Below, in pieces: positions 29,483-38,424 of a DNA stretch of 64,000 bases (its first letter is position 1; the number at the start of each line of letters is the position of its first letter). This DNA is from Enterovibrio norvegicus DSM 15893 (lineage in GTDB: Bacteria > Pseudomonadota > Gammaproteobacteria > Enterobacterales > Vibrionaceae): assembly GCF_900115495.1 (NCBI RefSeq), contig NZ_FOWR01000025.1, forward strand, positions 19,668 to 83,667. The letters run 5' to 3'. A program made the position numbers and the translations under genes. Under the pieces are notes generated by a model. The model searched no databases. It had not been told where the DNA came from and saw only the letters and a list, made by a program, of their open reading frames with translations.

Positions 29483-30100
29483 TTAACGTTCTGAAACCGC
29501 TTTTACCAATGCGGCAATGCCGTCCCAGTCGCCTTTGTCCATCATGTCAGTCGGCACCATCCACGTCCCGCCACAAGCAACAACGCTTTTTAGCGCAAGA
29601 TACTGATCAACGTTGGTAGGGCTCACGCCACCTGTTGGCATAAAGCTCACCGGGTAAACCGCGCTCAGTGCTTTCAGCATGTTCACGCCACCAGAAGGCT
29701 CAGCTGGGAAAAACTTCAATGTCTTCAGGCCCATTTCCATGGCTTGCTCAACCAAACTTGGGTTGTTCACACCCGGTACGATTGGCATGTTGCGCTGTTG
29801 GCAGTATTTCACGGTGGTTGGGTTGAAACCCGGGCTCACGATGAAATCCACGCCAGCATCGATCGCGATGTCGACCTGTTCCGTCGTCAGTACCGTGCCT
29901 GCACCAATCAATAGCTCAGGGTAGGCGTCACGCATAATACGAATGGATTCTGCAGCCGCTTCTGTGCGGAAAGTGACTTCAGCACACGGCAGGCCGTTTT
30001 CTACCAACACTTTTGCCAGAGGCAGAGCGTGAGCGACATCGTTAATCGCAATGACCGGTACGATTTGGATTTCTTTTAGTCGCTGTTCAATCGTTTTCAT
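29483..30100 (-). CDS. eda: KDPG/KHG aldolase
   Basis: This 205-aa class I aldolase splits 2-keto-3-deoxy-6-phosphogluconate into pyruvate and glyceraldehyde-3-phosphate (Entner-Doudoroff pathway). The Schiff-base lysine is in LKFFPAEPSGG (about K129), with the catalytic glutamate in AEVTFRTE and the phosphate-binding PTGGVSP. Length is typical. The rest of the pathway (edd) is not beside it, so here eda stands alone between the dehydrogenase and the putative immunity cluster. Confidence 0.93.
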   Translation of the reverse strand: MKTIEQRLKEIQIVPVIAINDVAHALPLAKVLVENGLPCAEVTFRTEAAAESIRIMRDAYPELLIGAGTVLTTEQVDIAIDAGVDFIVSPGFNPTTVKYCQQRNMPIVPGVNNPSLVEQAMEMGLKTLKFFPAEPSGGVNMLKALSAVYPVSFMPTGGVSPTNVDQYLALKSVVACGGTWMVPTDMMDKGDWDGIAALVKAVSER

Positions 30101-30287
30101 TGTTTACCTCTACAAAATGAAGCTAAGTGTTGCGACGATAATAAATGCGATAGTGACGAGTAATCTATCACGGCCCATGTTTTTAGTGTGGTTTTCTGAT
30201 CAACATCGACTCGACGAGCAACCTGCAAAAAAGTGAACCGTTGAAGTGCGAAAGTGCCCCAGCAATGACGAGGCTGGTTTTGGGAAG

Positions 30288-30701
30288 TCAGCGAGAGGAT
30301 TGGCGAGATAGACGCTTAAACAACGACGAAAAGAAAAACCGAGATAAAAACCAAAGCAGCGCAAAGCCCCACGCTTTTGATTCCAATAGACGTTCCACGA
30401 ACAAGGATGCCAATAACAGGGCGAGGGTAACGAGAGAAAACCCAGCATAGTGCCATGGACTTTCATGCCGTAAGCCATTCACTTCGGAGCCGAAGTGGTA
30501 AGCGTCAGCGTTTAGTGTGAATTCAAGCAACGTAAGCAATTCAAGAGAGAGGGCAAACAATGTTATTGCTAACAGCATTGCCCTTGAAATGCGGCTTCTA
30601 TGTGTATCAATGACTTCTTGATATTCCAAACTTAAAGTGATTTTATGAATAAAATCAGACACAACAGAAAGAAACTCCAGAAACCCAAAAAATTGCCCCA
30701 C
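30288..30701 (-). CDS. Hypothetical small membrane protein
   Basis: This protein of up to 137 aa has at least three hydrophobic segments (around residues 42-62, 84-101 and 110-125) and a basic C-terminus (SLFKRLSRQ). It is not similar to the four paralogues upstream. The proposed GTG start overlaps the preceding gene by 70 bases; a shorter start just after that gene's stop (for example a TTG near 30632) is equally possible, so only the 3' end is firm. It may be an extra member of the putative immunity cluster, but no function is recognised. Confidence 0.5.
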   Translation of the reverse strand: MGQFFGFLEFLSVVSDFIHKITLSLEYQEVIDTHRSRISRAMLLAITLFALSLELLTLLEFTLNADAYHFGSEVNGLRHESPWHYAGFSLVTLALLLASLFVERLLESKAWGFALLWFLSRFFFSSLFKRLSRQSSR

Positions 30702-30994
30702 ATAAAGAAACTCAGTTTTAATGAGTTCGATGTGGCTCTTTTTTTCAAAAATGGGTATTGAACGGAATAAAGAGTAAACCGTGCGATTATTTCATGCGGC
30801 AACATCCACGTTGAATTGGAATGAAGCTTCGCAACATTGCGAGAAAATTGTCGGTCAAGAAAGCCAATACGTTTTGAGTCTCCAAGTGAGAGCAAAACGA
30901 TGATGATGATAGTTGGAATTGTCCAGATAATTAAATATCCGCCAAAGATTAACGTTAACATCATAACTGTAGGGTTAGCTGTTGGAACTACCAT
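30632..30994 (-). CDS. Putative immunity-type membrane protein, copy 4
   Basis: This 120-aa protein shares an architecture with the three genes upstream: a first membrane helix ending in IWTIPT, then SLGDSKRIGFLDRQFSRN, RFTLYSVQYPFL, KRATSNSLKL and a second helix pair FMWGNFLGFWS. I preferred the ATG at 30994 (MVVPTANP) with AAGG upstream over a TTG at 31018. It is the most diverged copy. A role as immunity protein against the large putative toxin encoded upstream in the same direction is inferred from position and copy number. Confidence 0.6.
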   Translation of the reverse strand: MVVPTANPTVMMLTLIFGGYLIIWTIPTIIIIVLLSLGDSKRIGFLDRQFSRNVAKLHSNSTWMLPHEIIARFTLYSVQYPFLKKRATSNSLKLSFFMWGNFLGFWSFFLLCLILFIKSL

Positions 30995-31165
30995 AAAACC
31001 TTCGAAATATCCTATCAAATAAATTAACTAGATATGACCCTGTCAACTAATCGAATTTTTATCAATTAAATTAAATTTTATAACAAGTAACATATTGAGA
31101 TGCATTTATTACAGAGAGTGCCCAATAGAAAATTTTATTTGTATAATTTAACGGGGGCTGAGTTT

Positions 31166-31519
31166 TTATACTTTGTTGATTAACGTGATTGATATTGTGA
31201 TAATTACACACCACCACCCAATGGAGGTAAACCACATAAGGGTTTTGAGTTTAAATGAAGATTTATCTGCTCTTTTAAAAATGAAGGGAAAGCTAATGCT
31301 GTATAAAAGAAAGCGATTCATTATTGTAGCGAACATTGTGTCCACCATGTTTCCTGAATTATCATAATGAACATCTAATGATTTGGATAACTTTTTGTCA
31401 ATGTAGATAATGTACTTCAAGTTCCCAAATGAAACAAAAAAAACGAAAATTAAACATGGGATTGCCCATGTGTATATGTATATACATAGGAGTCCTATTA
31501 TCGTGTTCATATGGCTCAT
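31166..31519 (-). CDS. Putative immunity-type membrane protein, copy 3
   Basis: This 117-aa protein is a paralogue of its neighbours: helix ending TWAIPC, then SFGNLKYIIYIDKKLSKSLD, RFLLYSISFPFIFKRADKSSFKL, and LMWFTSIGWWC. It is strikingly AT-rich compared with the flanking chromosome, pointing to foreign origin. It lies between gaps of 171 and 88 bases and may be transcribed with the rest. The function is inferred only from the cluster layout. Confidence 0.6.
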   Translation of the reverse strand: MSHMNTIIGLLCIYIYTWAIPCLIFVFFVSFGNLKYIIYIDKKLSKSLDVHYDNSGNMVDTMFATIMNRFLLYSISFPFIFKRADKSSFKLKTLMWFTSIGWWCVIITISITLINKV

Positions 31520-31607
31520 TCTATCATTTTTATGGTTGGTGCATGGGTGATATTATATATATGGAAATTAGGGAAGACGTATTACATTTTCCGAAATTTT
31601 CTTTGAT

Positions 31608-31961
31608 TTAGGCTTTTCCGATTAAAGAAAGCGTAAGTGCACCGATGCAGCTCCAAATGCCTAGAGTATTGAACCACATAAACAGCTTAAACTTCTTCGA
31701 GGATGTTTTTACTCTATGGCAAATTAAAGGATAGGCTAACCAATAGCCAAATAGTCGAGTGGCAATGTTAGAAAAAAGCATGCTTGACCAATTTTCCTGT
31801 AGCTTTTTATGATCCTTTGAAAGCCGTTCATCAATGAATGCAATACGTTTAGGGTCTCCCAATGAAACAATGGCACTCATTATTGTTCTAGGGGTGACCC
31901 AGAGGATGGCGTAAATAGAAAATACACCTGACACTACTACTTTAAGTTCTTCAATATGCAT
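31608..31961 (-). CDS. Putative immunity-type membrane protein, copy 2
   Basis: This 117-aa protein has the shared features: ILWVTPRTIMSAIVSLGD, KRIAFIDERLSKD, TRLFGYWLAYPLICHRVKT, FKLFMWFNTLGIWS and a final helix. It resembles copy 1 (31986-32372) more than the others, notably TRLFGYW(L/I)(A/S)YP. It starts 24 bases after copy 1 ends. The order and closeness suggest successive duplication of one immunity gene. Confidence 0.62.
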   Translation of the reverse strand: MHIEELKVVVSGVFSIYAILWVTPRTIMSAIVSLGDPKRIAFIDERLSKDHKKLQENWSSMLFSNIATRLFGYWLAYPLICHRVKTSSKKFKLFMWFNTLGIWSCIGALTLSLIGKA

Positions 31962-31985
31962 AAATGAAGTGTTCTACCCTCTAAA

Positions 31986-32372
31986 CTATGGAATAACCCC
32001 TAATAATTTCGCTAAACCTACGAAGAGCACTGCACCCAAAAAGCTCCACATTCCTAAGCAGTTTACCCACATGAAAAATTGAAATTTTCTTGAAGGAGTT
32101 TTAGCTCTGTGCTTAATGAAAGGATAGGAAATCCAATAGCCAAACAATCTGGTGCCAATTGAGGAAGATATTTGATATTCCCACCTCAAATATCCTTTCT
32201 CGTCATAATACTTATCTAAATTTTTGGCTAGCTGTTTATCAATATAGATGATTCGCTCTATATTTCCGAGCGCAATCATCGCACTCATAATAGTTCCTGG
32301 AACAGCCCAGATAACCAAATAAACGCCGAATGCTATCCCAATAATTGTTATTGTTGCTTCGTACCATTCCAT
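31986..32372 (-). CDS. Putative immunity-type membrane protein, copy 1
   Basis: This 128-aa protein has an N-terminal helix ending IWAVPGTIMSAMIALGN, the central KQLAKNLDKYYDEKGYL, TRLFGYWISYPFIKHRAKT and a C-terminal helix pair FFMWVNCLGMWS. The ATG shares its first base with the stop of the large upstream gene (TGATG), so translation is coupled, as expected for a cognate immunity protein made with its toxin. That function is inference; no database family is recognised. Confidence 0.65.
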   Translation of the reverse strand: MEWYEATITIIGIAFGVYLVIWAVPGTIMSAMIALGNIERIIYIDKQLAKNLDKYYDEKGYLRWEYQISSSIGTRLFGYWISYPFIKHRAKTPSRKFQFFMWVNCLGMWSFLGAVLFVGLAKLLGVIP

Positions 32373-34693
32373 CAAAATGTCTCTACAACGTAGTCAGCTA
32401 ATTCAAGGCTCTTTTCATACAAAAAGTAAATTCCATCGCCAAGAGCTTTTCCAGCAGTGGAACCAGCTATACCACCCAAGGACCCGCCGACAATAAATGC
32501 ACCGACAGTGGCAACGGCAATTACAGGTGCTGACGTGATCCCAACAACGCCAATCGCCAACATTACGCTTGCAGCTGCAATATTTCCACCAACAATACCA
32601 GCGCCCCAGCCTCCTGCAAAACCAATAACTTCGCGTGTAGCTACTTTACCGCATTCTCCTGTTGCATCCACTGAGCATGCTTCATAAATGTTATTTGCTC
32701 CACTTGCAGCACTTAGAGTCAATCCCACATACCCAACGCCACGAGCCGCGGACATACCAACAGCGACATTTGCCATGCGCTTCCCGAGATTGGGAACAAC
32801 TCCCTTAGAGGTGATTTCATTGGCATTATGAATGACGGATCTGGTTGATAATTTTAAGTTCTTCCTAACTTGAACATGGGTAGGTACTTTAACACTGCGT
32901 TTAGACAGTGCCGCGAAAGAACCATCCAGTTTCTTAAACAATACTGCACGTTCGGCAATAAAGGCACCATAATTTATACCGCCGACGCGGCTTGCCATTG
33001 CTACTTGAGTAACGTACACGTTATTTATTTCCGACAGAATAGAGTTAATGTTCTGTAGGTGTTTTCCAGCTCCAGAAGCCACTGCACCAACCCCCAATGA
33101 GGCATGTGCATATACATCTGATGGGAGTCCATCTTCTTTTACTGATTTCAAAGCCTCTGACGCATAGTAGTCCAAAAGCTCGAAGTGGCGGTTTACCGTT
33201 GCGAGAGCTTCATCGGAGAGTTTACCTAGCTCTATACTCGCCGCTTTGGCTTCGTCGATGAGTGCATCTAGCCGGCTCTTCTCTTCCTCGCTTTTGGGTT
33301 CAGAGGTAGGCACCACGACAATCTCGCCCTCACGAACAGGGTTGTTAAGGTGTTCGTTGTATTTCTTAATGAGTGACTGAATGTCGGCGGGGGTATCTTC
33401 AGAAAATAATGCGCGCCAGTAATCATCAAGCGGTTGGGTCTTGTCTACTTGGCAATATCCCAGATCAAACGCCAATTCTTCTGACGGTAACGTTTTCACC
33501 TTCACCACTGGCAACCCGCTTTCCACTAATCTCTCGTTGTTTATGGCTTTAAGCGAAGAACCCATGAGTAAGCGCTCTTTGTGGTCATAAACCACATTAG
33601 CAGGGGCATTGAAGGTTTGTGGCTTGTAAGGCTTTTCTGCGGCTTGTTGAGGCTGCATGGCGGCGAGCAGGGCTGGTATATCAATGGGGGCACCATGTTC
33701 AGCTAACCAATCATCATTCAGGTTATCTAACTGTTCTCGTGTGATCGCCTGATCGAGGTAGACGAGGTGCTGATCTTTAACGACTTTGCTGTCGATTTTC
33801 CAATAAAGAAGGATGGCCCCTTGGTACTTGTTCGTGCCTTGTTCGGTATTCAATTTTTCATGGGTTGAGCGAGTCGCGTAAAATGCCCAGCGATCCTCCC
33901 CCAAAATCTTGTATTCCTGAACCAGCTTGTTGTTATGGAAGTGGTAATAAAACCCTTCAGTCGGGAAGCCGAGACGTGAGCCAAGCTGAACAGTAGGAAC
34001 GACAGGGATAAACGCCTCTCTGACCGCGCCTGTATCTTTCGGTTTCAGTTTGACGGGCTCTTTATTGCTGACGCCTTTCTCGGTGTTAGCCACTTTCGCA
34101 ATCAGCTTTCTTGGTGCGCCGTCCGTCGCTTTTGCCGAGAAGACAGTGCCGTGTTCTGAAGGCTTGGTTTCCCAAGTGACAATGCTTGCCTCTTTCGGCG
34201 TTTTCCCCAGTGCAAATTGGCAGCCGACTTCGCTCGCCAATACTTCTTCAGAGCAAGCTACCTCAAACAAGTATTCGTAATTGACACCCGGCTTTTCGGG
34301 CCTGTCTTCAACGGGAGGCTGCGGTGTGTAAGCTGGTTCCGAGACCGCTTGAGTGTCAGAGCTGCCGCCGGAACGAGACGAAGAGCCTTTTGCCTTGGTG
34401 CGAGATACAAATGCGGTCTGTGCTTGCGGTGAAAAGCGGGACTGCGCTGCGGTATTAAACTGCCACGTTTTTTCGCCAGAGGGGGCGGAAGACAATGAGA
34501 GTGCCGGCGTGTTTGGTGCATCGCTCAGTAAGATCAACTGGCCTTCTTGAAGTTGAGCTTTAAACGTATTCAACGCCATACCTTGCGGTAATACACGTTC
34601 AAGTTCTCGCTCACCTAGCTCGGCAAATGTCCCTTCAATGTTCCCAAACTCATAGCTTGCGAGTTCAGACAGTTTTACAACACGGTACCCCAC
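32372..34693 (-). CDS. Putative membrane-active interbacterial toxin
   Basis: This 773-aa protein has no signal peptide. It has a Ser/Gly/Pro-rich linker (about 110-140), a central region of unknown fold, a LysM-like stretch (YNEHLNNPVREGEIVVVP, about 450-467), helical segments, and a long Gly/Ala-rich hydrophobic C-terminus (about 650-755) with repeated GG/GxxxG patterns able to insert in a membrane. Such a layout fits a pore-forming type VI or similar effector. Supporting context: four paralogous small membrane proteins follow, the first translationally coupled. The start is a GTG preceded by AAGGA. No VgrG, PAAR or secretion gene is in view, so delivery is unproven. Confidence 0.5.
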   Translation of the reverse strand: MGYRVVKLSELASYEFGNIEGTFAELGERELERVLPQGMALNTFKAQLQEGQLILLSDAPNTPALSLSSAPSGEKTWQFNTAAQSRFSPQAQTAFVSRTKAKGSSSRSGGSSDTQAVSEPAYTPQPPVEDRPEKPGVNYEYLFEVACSEEVLASEVGCQFALGKTPKEASIVTWETKPSEHGTVFSAKATDGAPRKLIAKVANTEKGVSNKEPVKLKPKDTGAVREAFIPVVPTVQLGSRLGFPTEGFYYHFHNNKLVQEYKILGEDRWAFYATRSTHEKLNTEQGTNKYQGAILLYWKIDSKVVKDQHLVYLDQAITREQLDNLNDDWLAEHGAPIDIPALLAAMQPQQAAEKPYKPQTFNAPANVVYDHKERLLMGSSLKAINNERLVESGLPVVKVKTLPSEELAFDLGYCQVDKTQPLDDYWRALFSEDTPADIQSLIKKYNEHLNNPVREGEIVVVPTSEPKSEEEKSRLDALIDEAKAASIELGKLSDEALATVNRHFELLDYYASEALKSVKEDGLPSDVYAHASLGVGAVASGAGKHLQNINSILSEINNVYVTQVAMASRVGGINYGAFIAERAVLFKKLDGSFAALSKRSVKVPTHVQVRKNLKLSTRSVIHNANEITSKGVVPNLGKRMANVAVGMSAARGVGYVGLTLSAASGANNIYEACSVDATGECGKVATREVIGFAGGWGAGIVGGNIAAASVMLAIGVVGITSAPVIAVATVGAFIVGGSLGGIAGSTAGKALGDGIYFLYEKSLELADYVVETF

Positions 34694-34873
34694 GCACTCA
34701 TCCTTAAGTGTTTTCCTTTTGGGGTTAATTACCGAACAACCTCGGTTTGCACAAGTGCGCTAAATCAAAAGCAAAAGGTGGATCAGTCAGGGGCAATATC
34801 TTGCTCGAAAAGGGGAAGATGTTGTGTACATTTTGCGTCGCGTTTCTAGCTTTCAACTGCTGTAAAAACACAC

Positions 34874-35635
34874 TTAAAACAACCCCATCACAGTGACAAA
34901 CTCCGATTGTCGAGCGAGGGTTTTGGATTCCTTTGCCCAAGAAGGATTGGCATTTAACCAAGCAGACACCAAAGGCAAGGCCGTGTCGGCGGGCATGCCC
35001 GCACGGATTTTCGGGGAATACAGCAAGCGCAGCAAGGTAACGTCTAATGGCGTCAGCACACTGTTTTTAGTGTTGTCATTAAAGATGGACGGGAAGACCT
35101 CATTGGAATCATTCGGTAACCCCATGGCTTGGGTTAACTCTTCCACCACACACGCAAACAACTTTCCACGCTCGCGGGCCAAATCGACTGGAATAACAAT
35201 CAGGCCGCGTCGAATTTCATTGGTGTTGCTGCTTGAAAAATGCGCCATGCAAATAGCGCCACGAAACGGGTAAGACTTATCCGCCCCCCAAAGCTCTCGG
35301 GTTTCATTCTGCCAACGGCTTTGGCGCGTAAACACCACGCGCAGGTTTGCTTGCTCAAGCGTATTCACTAACTGGACCTTATGGCCCGTTACTTTTGAAA
35401 GGTGCTCGAGGTGTACGCGCACTAAATTGGTATGAAGCTCTTTGTCGCCCACGCGATGGTCTATCCATACATTTACGGGCTGATGCCACTTGCGAACGGG
35501 GTGGTCTTTATCGTCATACTCGTTATTGAGGGCAATCAGCTCGAAGGCTTGTTCTACATAGGTATTGTTATCCCAAGCCGCCTGAGCTGGCATCACAAGC
35601 AAAGAAAAAAGCAGCCCAAAAACAAGATGTCGCAT
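34874..35635 (-). CDS. Secreted DUF2927-like protein
   Basis: This 253-aa protein has a signal peptide (LLFSLLVMPAQA/AWDN) and a domain resembling DUF2927, including the CVVEELTQAMGLPND segment, which recalls a degenerate metalloprotease helix with Glu-Glu where HExxH would be. The family has no established function. It is followed at 180 bases by the putative toxin gene in the same direction, which may be coincidental. Confidence 0.65.
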   Translation of the reverse strand: MRHLVFGLLFSLLVMPAQAAWDNNTYVEQAFELIALNNEYDDKDHPVRKWHQPVNVWIDHRVGDKELHTNLVRVHLEHLSKVTGHKVQLVNTLEQANLRVVFTRQSRWQNETRELWGADKSYPFRGAICMAHFSSSNTNEIRRGLIVIPVDLARERGKLFACVVEELTQAMGLPNDSNEVFPSIFNDNTKNSVLTPLDVTLLRLLYSPKIRAGMPADTALPLVSAWLNANPSWAKESKTLARQSEFVTVMGLF

Positions 35636-35774
35636 TACACACTCCGTTGTTCATTATCGCTCCAATCCTAAAGCGACTGTTGTTACAAGGTAGCGCAGAT
35701 TGGAGCGGGAGGGGAAATGAGGATGCTTTGCGGAGCGTCAAACTTGCCGATGCAAATTCGGGCTAATTGTTATT

Positions 35775-35837
35775 TATCCCTTATCGGGGATAAAGGAGAA
35801 TTTATCCCCGATAAGGGATAGCGCGTTGCTATCCCTT
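35775..35837. repeat. Perfect 20-bp inverted repeat overlapping a second hairpin
   Basis: Bases 35775-35794 and 35801-35820 are perfect reverse complements with a 6-base loop. The outer half of the second arm (AAGGGATAGC, 35813-35822) can instead pair perfectly with GCTATCCCTT at 35828-35837 around a 5-base loop. The two folds are mutually exclusive. The element lies 20 bases after the S41 peptidase stop codon (minus strand), so it may be its terminator, a switchable structure, or a mobile-type palindrome. Neither side has a long T-tract. Confidence 0.85.
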
Positions 35838-35856
35838 TAAAGCCGCTCCCCCCAAC

Positions 35857-37617
35857 TTATTGATAAAAACCACTCAGACGAATAACGTCACGGAGATCGT
35901 TTTCTAGGTCGGCAGGGGTTTTATAGGGAAGCGTGGAAGGGCTCTGCTTGAGTAATTCAGATTCCCAGAAGATGTCGGGCAATACGCCCTCATTAATCCT
36001 TGAACCGTCTAATCGGCGAAACTCCTGTACGGGGTAACTCATATATCCAAGCTTTTCGTCATACAGGTCATAGATATGGTTGAGTGAGCGGAACTGCATC
36101 ACCTGAGGTGTGCCCGACGTTTGTTTGCCTATCACTGCCGATTGAGGCGAACTTTGTATGGCTGCTGCCAACATTTCTCCGCCGGAACTTGTTTGTGCAT
36201 CCGTCAGAACAATAATGTTCCCCTCGAGGACCTTGCTTGTCTCTGATGAAACCCGCTGAGTTCTGCCGAAAGCATCATAGAAACTACCGAAATCTTCATC
36301 TCCGAGAAACAGACCCGCCAAATCTGATAACTCCGACAGCGCGCCACCCGCGTTTGACCTGAGATCGAATACAACAAGCTCTGGGTGATTAGCATCTAAA
36401 AAATCGCTGGTAGCCTCCGCGATGCCATCTTGAAAATAAGCCATCCAGATATACGCGACCCGCTTTCCGTCCACGTTCAGCATGGAAAGGTCAAGGCCTT
36501 GCGTGTGGATGCCATCTTCACTGTCAGTCAAATCCACAGGCGCATCCAGTTGCAACGACACTGGAATATCATGAAAGGTAATGTTCCCACCGCGATTGCG
36601 AAGGGCATGGAGCGTGACTGTTTCGCCGCGCTTTCCTGTCAATAGACCCTGCACCTGGTTGATATGGCTGGTTCCCATTGCCGTAAACTTCCCGGCTTTC
36701 GTGACACCCACAATACAATCGAGAGGCATCAATCCCGTATCCAACGTGGATTTGGTAGTGATACTCGTGACGGAATAACACGCAGGCTGTTGTACCAAGG
36801 TTGCGCCAATATGCGGAGTGGGGGGAAGGGTCGTTTGTGCATACGCCTCCTCAGAAATATAGCGGACACCTGTGACTGACTGGGGAAGCAGGGCTTCAAT
36901 AAATATCCCGATATTGGAAAAATCGACACGGTCAGACTGCGATTTGTGGTCGTCCAATTGTGCCTCGACAATGCGCAAGGTGTCTGACGGGCTGTCAGTG
37001 AACGCATTGATAGCGATGAGCTTATACGTCAGGTATGCAGCCCTTCTGTCATCTATCAAATCTCCATCGTCTACAGAGATCAGATTTAACGCATTTTTCG
37101 GTGCGTTTTTGAGGACATCAGGCCCTTTCTCCGCAAGCCAGATTTTCATCTCATCAATTGCGAGGTTTTCTTTCGCGCGGTACTCGGTATAAAAGTCTTG
37201 CGCCTCTTTGGGGGAAAGGTTTAAGGGATAAACGAACAGATCGCGATAGCGACTCTCGAACGCTTTTTTCTCCTCGTCGGTTAACACCAAACCGAGACGG
37301 TCCAGATTATAGAGAAGACGCGAAAAAGCCTGCTCAACACTTTCAGGGTTATTCACGAGGGGAGTGAGCGTATCGAGTGACGATTTGTAGTAGCGAAGAA
37401 TCAGCCGTTTCACCATGGCATTCAGCGCAATGTTATTGCCCTTTTCTGCACTGGCAGGCCGCGAAGGAACATATGCTTTAGGCGCAGACTCTGTTTGAGT
37501 ATTGGAACCCCCCGTTGACTGACAGCCAACAAGCAGCGAGGCGCAAATTACACCTACAACCCCAATCGGCTTAAGCACTGTTTTCCCCAGTAGCGTTTTC
37601 CCAAATAAGACCTTCAT
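35857..37617 (-). CDS. S41-family peptidase lipoprotein
   Basis: This 586-aa protein has a lipoprotein signal (LLVGCQS) and a C-terminal processing peptidase (S41) domain: a PDZ-like segment (about 310-355), VFDLRSNAGGALSE, the catalytic serine in TSSGGE and a lysine in IGKQTSGTPQ. It would act in the periplasm on protein C-termini. The N-terminal 250 residues are helical and not typical of Prc. The ATG at 37617 follows AAGGTGTC; an in-frame start at 37638 is possible. Confidence 0.8.
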   Translation of the reverse strand: MKVLFGKTLLGKTVLKPIGVVGVICASLLVGCQSTGGSNTQTESAPKAYVPSRPASAEKGNNIALNAMVKRLILRYYKSSLDTLTPLVNNPESVEQAFSRLLYNLDRLGLVLTDEEKKAFESRYRDLFVYPLNLSPKEAQDFYTEYRAKENLAIDEMKIWLAEKGPDVLKNAPKNALNLISVDDGDLIDDRRAAYLTYKLIAINAFTDSPSDTLRIVEAQLDDHKSQSDRVDFSNIGIFIEALLPQSVTGVRYISEEAYAQTTLPPTPHIGATLVQQPACYSVTSITTKSTLDTGLMPLDCIVGVTKAGKFTAMGTSHINQVQGLLTGKRGETVTLHALRNRGGNITFHDIPVSLQLDAPVDLTDSEDGIHTQGLDLSMLNVDGKRVAYIWMAYFQDGIAEATSDFLDANHPELVVFDLRSNAGGALSELSDLAGLFLGDEDFGSFYDAFGRTQRVSSETSKVLEGNIIVLTDAQTSSGGEMLAAAIQSSPQSAVIGKQTSGTPQVMQFRSLNHIYDLYDEKLGYMSYPVQEFRRLDGSRINEGVLPDIFWESELLKQSPSTLPYKTPADLENDLRDVIRLSGFYQ

Positions 37618-38424
37618 CGACACCTTCCCTGTCATCACTCGTTTGTGAACGTTAACTTATCTCGGTGCAAATTGCCGTGATCTGAATTTTTGAGCATGGC
37701 TTATTCGTTGGTTTGTATCAGGTTGGAGGCGTAGTGGTATTTATCAATGACTGGTGGAGAGTGATTAGGTGTTTTCTCCGATCCTCCGTAATGCTTGAAC
37801 GCGCTCTTTAGCTTCTTGACGACCTTTTTGATTTCTATTCAAAGGAAGCGCTACTCACCTTGTTACCAATACCCTTTCCCCATTCTTTATGAGGAATCGG
37901 ATAGTCCTTTTACATATTTTTTTATGGTTCGCATGTTCTGTTTGAGAGCTTGAGTTAGTTCTTTATCGGAAATTGAATCAGGTTAGCGAATAAATAGCTT
38001 TATTGTGTATATGTTAAGCAATACGGAAGAATGTAAACTTAGGCATCACTTTTGAGTGTTATATCACCAATTGCTTATTGATAAGAGGCATAAGTCTAAG
38101 TTTTCCGCTTCTAGTAAGGTAAAATCCCAGGATTAAATCGAAATATCGGGTATGGAATTTTGGACTTTAAACAGGCCCTCAGCATTCTCTCTAAGTCTTC
38201 TTCAAATCTACTAAATATTGAGAGAGAGGAGAAGCAAGAGGGCTTCTAGAGTTGGTAAGACCAAATCATGCCAGCATTTTTAGAAAAATAGGATGACTAA
38301 TCCACTTCAGTGCGAGTTGTAAAACTGGGTTATTGGAAGATCAGTAACTGAGAAATGTTGCTGTAAGTGCCCACAAGGCTGCTGGGGATGGGAAGCAAGA
38401 TTTTTAATTTAGGATCGAGGATTT
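37618..38424. other. Gene-free region at left edge of phosphorothioation island
   Basis: About 800 bases separate the S41 peptidase gene from dptF. No reading frame with a ribosome site is seen. Base composition shifts to AT-rich from about 37.85 kb onward, marking the island edge. CAATGACTGGTGGAG (37745-37759) resembles the ssrA 3'-end region at 61706-61720 with one gap and one mismatch, a weak hint of an attachment-site relic. The promoter of dptFGH must lie in the last few hundred bases. Confidence 0.5.
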
